From NCBI GenBank assembly GCA_950295325.1, contig OX485807.1, positions 22,663,666 to 22,727,665 of the forward strand: a stretch of 64,000 nt of DNA. The letters run 5' to 3'. Positions within the stretch are counted from its first letter, which is position 1. Each line of letters starts with the position of its first letter. The notes beneath the pieces are model-generated. The model ran no database searches. It saw nothing but the letters and a program-made list of their open reading frames with translations, and was not told the DNA's origin. Of this stretch, positions 1-11,079 are shown piece by piece. The position numbers were made by a program, and so were the translations under genes. This DNA is from Polytrichum commune (lineage: Eukaryota; Streptophyta; Polytrichopsida; Polytrichales; Polytrichaceae).

Positions 1-308
1 TGCACCACAGGATCGAACTCTCCCCTTTCCTCCTCCTCTTTCTCACTCCCTTCCTCGTCATCTTCCTCCACTTCCGGAACTGCGACCGTGGCGTCCACAT
101 CCTCCTGGGGTTTCATGGAGTTGAATTTGAGAAGCTCATGCTGCCCGGACGATTGCTCGCCTTGCACCATGTCCAAGATATCCGCCAAGCGCGGGTCATT
201 AAGAAGCTCATTCTGCTCCTCCGCAAATGACAGAGAGATGATGGAGGTGGAGATGACGACGGCGAGGAGTGCCACAACGCCCAGGTAGGGTTTGGGCGCC
301 ATCGCCAT
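1..308 (-). CDS. 5' part of a gene for a secreted or ER acidic protein, unidentified
   Basis: An open frame on the minus strand begins with ATG at 308 (a second in-frame ATG is at 302) and runs off the window start, giving 102 residues. The N-terminus has a short basic stretch (MAPKPY), then a hydrophobic core of about 20 residues (residues 8-28) ending in SLSFA before EEQNELL, a textbook cleavable signal peptide. The mature part has a short helical segment (DPRLADILDMVQG) followed by a run dominated by Glu and Asp (residues 78-98). The reading frame is uninterrupted, GC-rich and balanced in codon use, unlike the AT-rich repeats nearby. I do not recognise the family. Entry to the secretory pathway is inferred only from the signal peptide. 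The rest of the gene lies left of base 1. Confidence 0.6.
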   Translation of the reverse strand, partial: MAMAPKPYLGVVALLAVVISTSIISLSFAEEQNELLNDPRLADILDMVQGEQSSGQHELLKFNSMKPQEDVDATVAVPEVEEDDEEGSEKEEEERGEFDPVV

Positions 309-385
309 CCCCCCCTGCTCCACAATCCTCCAACCTCCTTCAATCCCCAACCTTCAATTCCTCACATCCCCCATTGCCCCGCCCC

Positions 386-462
386 TCCCCTCCTCTCCTC
401 TCCTCTCCTCTCCTCTCCTCTCCTCTTCTCTTCTCTTCTCTTCTCTTCTCTTCTCTTCTCTT
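386..462. repeat. Pentanucleotide microsatellite (TCTCC)n then (TCTTC)n
   Basis: A tract of TCTCC units changes at about 425 into TCTTC units. On the minus strand it reads as a GA-rich run about 80-155 bases upstream of the start codon of the gene at 1-308, so it probably lies in its 5' UTR or proximal promoter. GA repeats at this position are known binding sites for plant BBR/BPC factors; a regulatory role here is inference. Confidence 0.9.
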
Positions 463-607
463 AACCCGCCCTCCTCGCACAGGAAGGCGTGCGCCTTCAC
501 TCTCGCCTGTCACCCCGCAGTCCGGAACTGCGAAAGTGGCGACGCCGTCCAAGTGGTGCGAACCACAGCCGCGGCGAAGCGAAGCGTATCATCGTGCTTG
601 CCAAGTA

Positions 608-927
608 CACAAAATATGATATTTAGGGTGTTGATTATATTTAGTGTTGTTACCACCCTACCATGCTCAACACTAATTTTCAATTCTTTCACAATTACTG
701 TTAGACATAAATGTGCCACTACCTTCCCTACTGTCACTTCTCTTATCATATCCTTTTTTTCATATCCTTACTAACACTAAATTCAAACATGTAACTTCCA
801 CATATTACCATAGTTGATATTTAGTGTTTGAGTTTACCATTTAATGTTACTTACTTTCATAGGGTTATTGATATTTAGTGTATGCGTTCGTATTTACTGT
901 ATCAAACACTAAATATCATATTTTGTG
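608..927. mobile_element. MITE, family A copy 1
   Basis: A 320-bp non-coding element with terminal inverted repeats: the left end reads CACAAAATATGATATTTAG, and the right end is its reverse complement. TA dinucleotides flank both ends (606-607 and 928-929), as in Tc1/mariner-type insertions. The interior carries further TTTAGTGT motifs in both orientations. A second copy lies inverted at 33864-34185 and shares nearly the whole internal sequence, which shows that this is a mobile family. It carries no coding sequence. Confidence 0.8.
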
Positions 928-1015
928 TAGCTTAGTTCAAGGTAACTCAATGGTGGGTGAGTGGGTGGATGATTGGCTACATGGGTTTACACTAATAGCT
1001 TATTAGGGCCCAACA

Positions 1016-1370
1016 CCAAAGAAGCTCCCAATTCAAGCGGCCATGTTAATTATTGGTCAAGAGCAAAGCATTATTTGGACCCAAGGAGTATGCATTAAGG
1101 TCCATGACCAAAGAAGCTCCCACATCAAGCGCCCATGTTAGATATTGGTCAAGAGCAAAGCATTATTCTTACCCAAGGAGTCTGCATTAAGGTCCAGGTC
1201 CAAAGAAGCTCCCACATCAAGCGGCCATGTTATTTATTGGTCAAGAGCAAAGCATTATTTGGACCCAAGGAGTTTGTATTAAGGTCCACGACCAAAGAAG
1301 ATCCCATTTCAAGCGACGGTATTATTTGAAAGAGCAAAAATTTTGAACTCAAAGAGCTTACACTAGGGTT
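1016..1370. repeat. 92-bp tandem repeat, about 3.8 copies
   Basis: Units begin at 1016, 1108, 1200 and 1292 with CCAAAGAAG and are exactly 92 bp apart for the first three. They share the core TCAAGAGCAAAGCATTATT and CCCAAGGAGT. The fourth copy is shortened and diverged. An open frame of 64 codons crosses the array, but since 92 is not a multiple of three the repeat is not a protein repeat. No gene is evident. Confidence 0.85.
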
Positions 1371-1379
1371 TGGTCAATG

Positions 1380-2390
1380 TACCACGAAATGAATAGGTGT
1401 TAATGTGACATCACATTCCTATCAACTCAATCTCGAAAGTCCCAACTCACACACACACACACATAATTTAAGAAACCAATAAATCCAATCTTCAAGCTCC
1501 GAAAGTAAGGTCCATTCACATGATCTTTCTAGACCCTAGGTTCCTTGAATCATGACCATAATGTAAACTCATCCTAAGGTAAGTCCGTCCCGAATACGTT
1601 ACCTTACCTAAGGTAAGCGGACCTAAATTTGGTGAGGCACTCATTTTAAACGGAACATCTATATTTGAGTGGTGTGTAATTAGATGTGGAGTTAAGAATA
1701 AACAACAAAAAGACATGTGTCTAGAAGAGATTGAACTATATGTTCAAAATTTGTTAACCATTCTAGGTTCAACTGATCAATAATGTGACATACAATCACT
1801 CAAAGGTATGAATATGCTTTGTTTCCATGGCCGGCTCTCGAGATTGGGAGCTTGGCATTGACCCATCCCAAGTTGTCACTTGTTGAGGTGTCATTGTCAC
1901 TATGTCCAAGTCCCAAGCCTCACTCCAAAATTTAGATTGACTCGGTCGAGACCCTAAATGCCAATAGAACAATCCCATGAAGCTAAGGAATGTTGGGATA
2001 ATCGAGAGGACCTATACAATTATTTGAAAAGTGAAAGAGGGTCTTCACTTTGATAATAAATAAGACATTCACATGAGCTTCAAAAGTTACAAGGAAAATG
2101 GTTGCTTGCACAATATGCCTTTGTTAACCATCTTGCACTAATTGTATGTTTCATAATCTTATGAGCATTGGGTGTAGAGCTACAAAGTGCCATTTAAGAC
2201 TCACTTACCTTAATCTATAGCTTCCTAACCAACCCATTTTTGGGTTGATGGATGATTTTCTCCCTACATTAACTCCACCTAATTCATTAACTCGGAAATA
2301 GTAACACTCACTAATTGGGATAACCAATATAGCTCAAACTAATGAGTGAGAATTAGTAAACTATAGCTTACTAATTTATATGTTGAGGTG
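1380..2390. other. AT-rich intergenic DNA with a diverged dispersed-repeat copy
   Basis: No gene is recognisable. Around 1640-1790 lies a diverged copy of dispersed family I (compare 45150-45720): shared words are TATATTTGAGTGGT and GACATGTGTCTAGAAGAGATT. A short CA run is at about 1450. Confidence 0.5.
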
Positions 2391-2764
2391 CACTTAAATA
2401 TGATATTTAGTGGCACCAATTCCAATTGTCTTGCTCCATAACTAATTGTAAATTGCGGCATATTGTTACCAACACTAAATGCTTACCCAACATTATTTGT
2501 CATTCCTTGTAAGTTTTTTGGAGAATTATAAATTTACAATGTTGCAATTACTGTCACTAACCAAGTGATTTTCATCCAAATCTCAATCATCCATGACAAT
2601 ATCTCATCACAAGTTGCTGACATGAGAAGGTAGGGGTTTTGGCCAATGGTTGAACTCATCCATCATCCTTGACAATATTTGTTCACTTATTCATAGGAAT
2701 TGTCATCCAAAAAATTAAGATAGTGACATTAAATGCCATATGACACTAAAGATCATATTTAGTG
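2391..2764. mobile_element. MITE, family B copy 1
   Basis: The left end reads CACTTAAATATGATATTTAG and the reverse complement of the right end reads CACTAAATATGATCTTTAG. The right end is followed by TA (2765-2766); the left flank is TG. Internal blocks (for example AACATTATTTGTCATTCCTT and TTTCATCCAAAT) recur at 35210-35591 and 44686-45046 in the same order and strand, so the three are copies of one family of about 360-380 bp. No coding capacity. Confidence 0.8.
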
Positions 2765-3490
2765 TAGTTAACTTTGCTCACCCTCATGTCCTTAGTTGTC
2801 ATTGATGGTAAGGCCAATTAACACGTTCAAGGGTAAGGCGTAACGATATGTTAACATCATGCTAAAATGTATCTGTAAGTTTAAATAAATATGGTAAGTT
2901 AAAAGTAGTCCCATGCAAACCACGATACAAACAAAATAGACTTATCTCCCAAAATCACCACTATATGCAATCTTTGTTTTGGGTAAGCAATTTCTCCCTC
3001 TATTCCAAAATGATTGTCAGTGTTCTTAATTTTGGTGAGATTAAGGCCCGTTGATCATTGACCAAGTAGTTGTAAGTATGACTCTTAAAATAAATAAGTA
3101 ACAACAACTACTCCAAAACGCCCCCCGAAGTTGCGGTGTCAAAAGATGCTCATTGAAAGTGATGCTCAAAAGGTAATGGCTAAATCTAGTTTTGGATGTA
3201 AATTTCACGACCTTAAATATTTTGAAGTTGGCTTGTTTTTTCATATTCCTTGAATTCATTATAAACTTGAGGACACCATTACCCAAAAAAGGTAGAAAAT
3301 CATCAATTTAATGTTCTATCATATTTAAAACAAATCGTAGACAATTATTGGTTCAATATTACATTCACTTGGTGTGCACTTGTATTGTCTTCTAAAATAT
3401 GTAGATTTTTCTTGAGGATTTTTTTATTAACATAAATTGCTTGGCTTTGTAGATGAATGTGTTTTAAAAATGTTCATGATTTTTTCCTTC
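2765..3490. other. Intergenic DNA, nothing recognised
   Basis: AT-rich sequence. The longest open frame (minus, 3041-3286) shows no similarity I can name and no supporting context. It may include flanking or truncated retroelement sequence. Confidence 0.4.
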
Positions 3491-3499
3491 ACAAAATTC

Positions 3500-4345
3500 A
3501 AAGTTAGTGTATAGTTTTGAATCACTCTCACTTAAACCCATGCAGGGTACAAGAGCTGCACTTGACCGTGCTTGCACCCTCGTTCCTAAAAAGTCTGAAC
3601 TTGGTGATGATTCATTCTCGTTCCTCATGAAATATACCCAACATTTTTGTTGTAATCATCGAGAAAAGACACCAAGTATCGATTTGTATTTTTTTATTTT
3701 TTTGGTCCAAAAGATGTGTTTGTCCCCATATGTCCGCATGTGTGAGCTCAAGTGCATTCTTGCTCATGGCTTTCATGGTTTTGAAATTTGTTCGGCATTG
3801 CTTCCCCTTGAGACAAGCCTCGCATGTGTGCTTGATCAAAGGCACTTTTGGCACTCAAGTGACTAGCTCCTTTTTTGGTCACGTAGTGCAATCTCGGAAA
3901 GTTTGTATGTTCTAACCTTTTATGCCAAAGGATGTTTTTATCAACTTCAGATGTGCTATTTTGGTAAGGTGTATACTCTTTCTCTTTTCCCAAAACAAGT
4001 TTGAAAAGACCATTTTTCTTGTCCCCTTTGATCTTCATGAGATTCTTACTTGGTTTATCTCTCTCAACCACTTTGCATTCACCTTCAAGAATATAATTGA
4101 TAATATTATAGTTCAGCTATTGCAATGACATATAAAATAATTGTCTTGAGACCAAAAGACGTAGAAAACTTTGGGGATAGATTTTATTTTTCAAAAACTA
4201 GTTTTCAGCTCAACCTTTCCTATTCTTCCAATCTTGTGGACTTGACATTGACCCCTCTACTTTTCCGTCTCATGTTTTAGATGTTATCCTTCCAACATGT
4301 GAAGTGAGTGCTAGTTCCTGAATCAACAAGCCATTCTTCATCAGA
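3500..4345 (-). pseudogene. copia protease and integrase N-terminal remnant
   Basis: Near 4345-4300 the minus strand encodes WLVDSGTSTHF, the retropepsin active site (Asp-Ser-Gly). From 4071 to 3870 comes a GAG-pre-integrase domain (ILWHKRLEHTNFPRLHYV), then the CEACLKGKQ zinc-binding end and the HADIWG motif that opens the integrase core (about 3850-3700), and a frameshifted FLDDY-like block near 3650. The frame is lost after that. Proteolysis and DNA integration are the roles of the intact family; this copy is dead. Confidence 0.75.
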
Positions 4346-4569
4346 GTCTTACTTCATGGTAATAAGATATGCTTCAATCACGTTGACAACTTTCTCACTA
4401 GACTTGCCTTCCTCTTTACTAGAATATTGTTGGAGTTTTCTTTAGTTGAGTCGATCTTCTTATCTTTGACAATATGAGTTTGGTTTTTGGACTTGACTCT
4501 AGTCGCAACTCCCTTGTCTTTCTTCTATGTAGCTATCTTCCTCTTGTACTCCATGGTGCCTTCATTAAC

Positions 4570-5505
4570 ATGGATATCTTGACATTCTCGTTCCTAGTGG
4601 CATGCTTGGGGTCTTATATCTATTGCAATTTCTAAGTTTGGGTTTCCTCCTAAATGTGCTAATAGCTTGGGGTCTCTTTGGTCCTCCTTTGTTGAAGCTT
4701 TCACCATGAAGACCTTTGCATCATCTTCATGAGTTTGCAAGGTAGCTAATATGATCTCCTTCTAAAGCAACTTAGCCTTGAGATCTTTGAACATGGGTGA
4801 AATTTTTGTTCTTGCTATAACAAATGTGAAGGACAAATAACTTCTTGGTAGAGCATTTAGTACTAGGTCGATCATATCATCATTAGCAACAATAGTCCAT
4901 GTTGAAAACAACTTGCTTCTCAAATCTTTGATTTTGACAAGAAACAACTCCATCCTTGTCTATTTCATTTAGTCTCCTATGACTGACATTTAAGTATATT
5001 TGGACAATTTATTTATCCAAAAATAATAAGGGATGTTCACTTGTGGGGAAAAAATATCAAATAACAACATAAACAATAACACGACAATCATAACTTCAAA
5101 TGTTTGTATTCCACGTTTGCCAACCATCATAATTGTGTGGTTTTGCGATCTAGTTTACATCATATTGGCGGTTGAAATTGTCTGAAATTCATGCATATAT
5201 CCAAGTGTACTTAAATCTTAGTTCTACCTTAAAAGGTTTGTTTAAGCATCCTTCGTCTTTGAGAGTTTTACACCTGTCGTATAGAATCCTTCGTGCCTCA
5301 ACATGATCATTGCGATTTTGAATGAGTGGTATAACATTGGATTTGACAGACAAACATATCATGTTGAGGGTCCATGTCCTTGGATAGGCATCCTCCTCTG
5401 GTCTATTGCATGGGTCCCTACTCTAGCTTTATCTATGCCGGATTCATTGGTGTTAGTGCTAGCAAGCATGTTGGTGCTTCTTCCAAATGAGGATGATGTT
5501 GCCAT
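4570..5505 (-). pseudogene. copia gag remnant
   Basis: An ATG at 5505 opens a 48-codon Ser/Thr-rich N-terminus before a TGA. The gag (UBN2-like) core is clearest at 4953-4762, with phrases such as NDDMIDLVLNALPRSYLSF, followed by a continuation towards 4570 where a zinc knuckle would be expected; only scattered Cys and His residues remain. Gag would package retrotransposon RNA in virus-like particles in the cytoplasm. Several frameshifts and stops make it non-functional. Confidence 0.7.
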
Positions 5506-5509
5506 TACA

Positions 5510-7800
5510 AACTCTAAAGCTTAGTTAGCTGAAGGAGATTCCTTGTGTGGAACTTCCAAATTCCATAGTGTCATTACCTTCTAGCTTCTCGTTCTCTCGG
5601 AGGATCCATGGGTGTCATCTGAGTTGATCTACATATCATTAAGTGAATCCTTGAGAGAGGCTTTGGCTAATCTCGCTTTGCTACCGTGCATGGAGATATC
5701 ACTTCCAAAATTTTAATAACCACATGCATGATAATTAAGGGACAATTTAATTTGTTGGAAACACGGGGTTCAAGAGGTTGTGGGAAAGTCGTAGTAGTCG
5801 ACTGAGAAGAAGAACTTTGTTAGTCTTCGATGCTTTATCGATATATAATCATCTTGTCACCAGTCTGCAATTCTAAGGGACAAACACCTACAACTAGCAT
5901 TGCCTTTACATTTAATGAGCAACGATTCTTGTGAAAAAAAATTCTCAAAGATTAGGGGAATGAAAAGACATGAGCATGTGTACAATTTCCATGAATTGGT
6001 GAATAAAACAAACATTCTTAATCAAATATTTGGAGTGGAGTTTGGAAGAAAAAAAATGTTGTTGCTTTAAAAATAACAAAAACAACACAATAAGATGGAG
6101 AACATATGGGCCTCATTGCACAAGGTGTAGCTTGCAGAAAGCCTTGTGATTTGGGAAATTATAGTCTAGTCTAGACCAACAACCAAGTTATTGCAACCCT
6201 TTGGCAAGGTTCAAACAATTATTACGGCCGTTAAACATGGCACCTTCACCTCGTTGTGAAGTTAAGAAAAGAGTGTGGTTCAAGACATTCTAGAGCATAT
6301 GGATCCCAATTCCTTTGTGCACAATGCAATTGCAAGGCCAATATTGGGCGATGATGGCAATGGGGAGGTTCTAAGAGACCATTTGCAATGTGATGTTGTT
6401 CAAACTAAGTTTGGGGAGGGGATTCCGGCATGCCTACATGATGCATTGAAGGAGAAATCGACGATGAAGGACTACATCCAACAAACATACCGGAAAATGA
6501 AGTTTGCCATGTTGTCACCAACTTGTTAGATGAACCTGAGAACCATGTGATTGCACTTGCAATGTGTGCAAAAATTTAGCCGCCCTTGGAGTGTGAGGGG
6601 CATCGTATTTTCAAATCTACCATTGTTTCTCAATTAAATGGTAACCCGTTCTTCCCAAAGGTTAGTATAGCAAAAATCAAACAAAGTCTTTAATTTAACA
6701 ATCATGACAATTGCCTTAGAGCTAGTAGCTCCTCATGTTCAAGTCTCCTACATGTTGGTGGTGATTGTGGCATCCACTTTGTTCAAAGAAATACGACCTT
6801 CTTGACTTATATTATGAAGACAATTGCCAAGCGGGTATGTAGGCATGGGTGTAAGGATGAAAGATAATAGACTCCTACAAGCATTTTACATGCAGAGGAT
6901 GGAGGATCATGATGGTTGGGTTGTGTTCAAGCAATGAAGAGATGTATGGGATCACAATGGGGAATCCTTCGTCAACCAATTGACCTTATTGCACAGGCTA
7001 AAGAATCTCTGAAGAAAAATACCCTTGCATTGTAGTTATGTTGCATTATTATAAGAAATGCAATGGTAGATTTAAGTTTAAATATAAACATACAGACAAT
7101 AAGTGGATTAATGTGGATTGCATCACTTCTACAATAAGGTTGGGTCATGATTCTAACACTGAAGTTTATACTTTGGATAGCCATGATGCTAGCAAACTAA
7201 CAAAATACATAGAATAAAGAAACTAACATGACAACTTGGGTCATTACAGTCATTAGTGTTGTTGGGTTGGGATTGCACGATTCCCCAAATATGGACGCGA
7301 GCACTAGATGATTAGGTTAGCACAATGGCATAAGTCCATTTTTTTGGAGCGTTATTGGCCCTTTCCTTGAACAAGACCATTATGTATAGTTTGAACCTTG
7401 GCGAATTACGATGTTGACTTAATCCCTGTCACTTTTGAGATGCTACAATTTTTAGTGCACACTCTTTATGCTACCCTAAACTCCTTGAATACTCTTGGTA
7501 ACCGTAGTTGAGTTTCATTTAAGTGTTCAAATTCAATTTCAACATGTGATTTTGCATGCTTTTAGTGGTGATTGCGCTTCTACATCATTGAATGCATTCT
7601 TTCATGCATCCTTCATCGAATGTGGTTGTTGCTTGCTAGAAACATGTATTTTCAAAACGATTGCAAGAGCACTTTGGATGGCGTGTAGTCGACAACTATA
7701 AACATGACTACCCCTAAATTCTTAAAATTGCAGTTTGCAAACATGTTTTCTACTCTCTTTTTAGTTTTTTTAATCTTCTAAGAAATATATACTACACTAA
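5510..7800. other. Intergenic DNA with one orphan ORF
   Basis: Apart from the open frame at 6275-6529 I recognise nothing. The area upstream of the copia gag start (5510-5800) would be expected to hold its 5' LTR, but no LTR pair can be seen by eye. Confidence 0.4.
6275..6529 (+). CDS. Orphan ORF of 84 codons, unidentified
   Basis: An open frame read from a GTG codon at 6275 encodes a hydrophilic, soluble-looking protein with balanced composition (MDPNSFVHNAIARPILG, then many Lys and Glu). It ends at TAG 6527-6529. Similar-looking codon use continues downstream in shifted frames to about 7000, which suggests the relic of a longer coding sequence, perhaps from a transposon. I do not recognise the family and it has no neighbouring partner gene. 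Confidence 0.2.
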   Translation: MVQDILEHMDPNSFVHNAIARPILGDDGNGEVLRDHLQCDVVQTKFGEGIPACLHDALKEKSTMKDYIQQTYRKMKFAMLSPTC

Positions 7801-7808
7801 TTTTCAAT

Positions 7809-7820
7809 CCCCCCCCCCCC
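7809..7820. repeat. Homopolymer C12
   Basis: Twelve consecutive C. Similar G or C runs occur near 8786, 39546, 44247 and 47485. They may vary in length or be sequencing artefacts. Confidence 0.9.
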
Positions 7821-8503
7821 TCCAAACGAATAGAAGTAAATGTAGGGTACGAGAAATCAAAACATTGTGGAAATCCAAGTTACCTTTAAACCAAACACCC
7901 TAAGTAATAGCCTCTTTACAAAATTATAAATTAATAAAAAAATTAAATCAACCACAAGTAGCCGCCTAAATGCTTTTATAGAGTGGTCTCCCTAGGATAT
8001 CATGTTGGAATTGTAAGACCAATGCAATCTTACTTTCATATACAATGAGCATATTTGGATGAAAGGGTAAAAAAATTTACATCGGTGGTTCAAGAAAAAA
8101 GTATGAAATCCGACGATCGTGAAAGCGCACGCAACGTGGCCTCACGAGAAGGCAGAAGCTGCTTTCATCGCCCATAGACTTCTTCTCGACAAGTAGACTA
8201 ATTTGAGTAAGTGCGTTTTGTTGCACCCAAAGTGGTGCACAATCACCAAGGGAGACGTGGGATTAACTCCAAAGCTATCAATAAATGGCCTAATGGGTTC
8301 GCTAATCTTGATTGAGCTTTTGAGGACGAATGACAAAGTTTGGATGTAGACATGTTTCCACTTATCTAAGTTGTCATAACTTGGTATGTGTGACTTTGAG
8401 CCTCAATGCAATCATACTCATAAAAGCACAATTTTGAGGAGTGCATGAGCACTCAATGTTGTGTGTGAAGAAACTGTCACATAGAGTAATTTCCTAACAT
8501 GTT

Positions 8504-9079
8504 GTTTACACCTTGGACCACAAAGTCGTTCCAAGGCCTTGTAAAATCTTTGATTTGTTGTTAAACTCGTCCTGGGACCACTTTAGTTTACACCAAGGAA
8601 AAAAATGTCAGAGTGACCATGGATTTCGAGGTTTCCAAAAGACTTTTCAAAGGCCTACATTATCCGTCAACATGGTCCAACGGGTTTTGCAGTGGGAGAG
8701 GCAAAAAAGATGTGCTCTAGTAGAAAAAGGCAAGGGCCCATGGCATAGAAATGTTGATATAATTTTATTTTTGAATTAATTTTCTGGGGGGGGGGGAAGA
8801 AAAGAAGGAGACAAGAGAAGACAAAAGAATGGTCAAACTTGATTTTTTTTTCAAAACTGCCCTTTTTGGGCGTATATTAAAAAAAAATTAGCACATTCAC
8901 TTTTTGGTGCATGGTCATTCCTCTTGGTCCACATTCGGTTTACACCTAGTGAGGGCCCAAAGGCTTTGTAAATTGAGTTCCTAATAAATCAAACCATGGA
9001 AGTTGGACCATCAAGTCATATTGTGGAAAAAGGTCATCTTCCATGGTCCAACTTCATGGTCCATGGTGTAAACTGGCCC
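8504..9079. mobile_element. Probable MITE with GTTTACACC ends
   Basis: The left end reads GTTTACACCTTGGACCA and the reverse complement of the right end reads GTTTACACCATGGACCA, preceded there by GGGCCA. The right end abuts TAA. The left end seems to have lost the outermost six bases, and no clear target duplication is seen. The interior contains a G run at about 8786 and no coding sequence I can support. The GGCCA/TAA theme resembles the families at 23291 and 41139. Confidence 0.45.
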
Positions 9080-11076
9080 TAACGCAAAGTTGCGAGTGAC
9101 GTGCTTCATGTGCATGTCTCCTTTCTTTCACATACCCATCAAATCAATTTGTGGGGGAGTTGGCTATGGTTGCTATGGTGGCTACGGTGGCTATGGCTAT
9201 GGTTCATTGGTAGCTTGTAGGTAGTGTGATGTTGCTCAATTGTGAATTTGTACATTAACCCTTAACTTCCCAAGCCCATGGAAAGGATTGTTTCGAGTTC
9301 ATTTCACCCGATGTTGGTTGTGGAATGTTCATGGACAAGTTTTGAGGCTAAACTGGGATTTGTCTATAGGATCTTGAACATAGGAGATAAGCTATGACGA
9401 GGGCAAAAATGGGCATGAATAACCCTTGGGATTTTTAGATTATAACAATTGAAGGAAGTGATACATGAGAAAATGCCATGTTTTAACCCCCATAAAAGAC
9501 CTTTGACCAATCAAATTCACCTGGAAAACTAGCGGAAGGCTTGTGTGGTTCACTAGATAGGATCGACTCAATAGTTGAGCATCTCCACAAATTGTCATTC
9601 TAAAATGTGCAAATTTACAATAGGCTAGCCACCTTGCATTTGGAATCATGTAAATAGTCCCATATTTCTAACCACATATATGCAAAAAATTCCTTCAAAC
9701 TTTGAGAGTGTCCAAATGTTAAACTTAACGGTGGATGTGAGCACAAATACCATTTCTACATGAACATCACCAAAAAAAAAAAAACTAAACTAAAATTAAC
9801 ATCTTTGATGTTTATGCAAAGTTTGCATCAAAAGTGGCAACGAGCTAGTCAACACCCTCACATGAGCTCCCAACACAACAAAAACATGACCACTTCCCAC
9901 TTTGACATATTTTTACACGTGCTAATCACCTGCAAATTGCACAGCGCATGTGTCTATGAATAGATATCCATCCATGTTGGCTTCATGTTTATAGTTGATT
10001 TAATTATGGACGAATGAGTTTGGTGGGGTTGATGTAGGGAAGAAATCATCCATCAACTAAAAATTGGTTGCTTGGGAAGGTTAGGGGTTAAAGTGCCTTC
10101 CCAGGGCCTCCCTACTTAAGCCCGGCTTGGGGTAAATAGGTGGATTCATGGTGTATTTATAATTCCAATGGAAGTTCCAGCAGGGGTACAGACTTTCACC
10201 AGCATTTGAAGATTACTGAGAGGCTATAATTGCCACCCACATTTAAAGTAAACTAGAACTAGAAGCGGACTGGCAAGGCACCAACCAAATAGGCTGAACT
10301 TTGTGCATCGTCACAACACAAGCATATCCACATGATACTTGTAGCAATGACCACCAAAAACACAGGAAGGATCTGCACAACAATATACAATGTTACAATC
10401 AAATGAGACTTGGTTACTGCTACCTTGTTGTGTCCTCTTTATTCTGTACAGAGATTGATGGCAGGTGGTCTCATTACATGAAGAATTGTCTTCAATAGGC
10501 CACAATCAGCTCATAATTGATGTACATACATCCTAAAATCATAAACAACTTGCGCTGTTTATTGGATATAGTGATGTGGGAGGCAAAAGTTGTCCTCACA
10601 AAAGCTCACTGAAGATATACCTATGTTCCTACTATTCTACAAAATCTCCTTCTCTGTAGCAATTACATGGGGCAGAGTAGATAACTGCCACTCTCTCTAT
10701 ATAAATTGATTATTGGAGGTGGATTGGAGGTGGATGCCGAGTTCTCGCCAAACACAACATTTGCTCCTATACTCGTTCTAGTCCTCAACCCAGATGCATG
10801 CACATGATTCAGTAATTTTGGTGTTGCCTGCAACCCTATTCGCGTAGGAGCGGCCCTATTCTTGCGATACGACTTGACAACAAGTAGGAAATCTCAACAA
10901 GGGTGCATGGAACTATTTCACCCATGGTCATACACATAAAAACGTCTGTTGATAATCTGTTAATGCTGCTGAAGTATTAGATAAAATATCAACCCATTGG
11001 AGAATGGCCTCCTAAAATCGGAAAAAAATCCAATTTGTTCAAGAGCTGCTGTGCATGACAGAAGGTGAGTTGTAGA
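9080..11076. other. Intergenic DNA, including the 3' flank of the pectin methylesterase gene
   Basis: No gene, tRNA or clear repeat found. The last few hundred bases before 11080 probably hold the 3' UTR of the minus-strand pectin methylesterase gene; no poly(A) site could be fixed. Confidence 0.4.
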
Positions 11077-11079
11077 GAC

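Larger units (their letters stand above)
3500..5505 (-). mobile_element. Decayed, truncated Ty1/copia retrotransposon
   Basis: Reading the minus strand from 5505 to 3500 gives, in the usual copia order, a gag-like frame, a degenerate zinc-knuckle position (near 4600), a protease active site, a GAG-pre-integrase domain and the start of integrase. Stops and frameshifts break every module. There is no reverse transcriptase or RNase H after about 3500, and I found no pair of long terminal repeats and no clear primer binding site, so this is an internal fragment rather than a complete element. Confidence 0.8.

Noticed and set aside
269..774. Open frames of 116 and 160 codons on the plus strand and 70-79 codons on the minus strand
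   Set aside because: They run through the pentanucleotide microsatellite and into a MITE; the composition (Pro/Ser/Leu or Arg/Glu runs) comes from the repeat.
1016..1370. CRISPR-like array
   Set aside because: The whole 92-bp unit is repeated with no unique spacers, and the context is a plant genome.
3500..5505. Intact copia element
   Set aside because: No reverse transcriptase, RNase H or LTR pair was found and the frames are broken.
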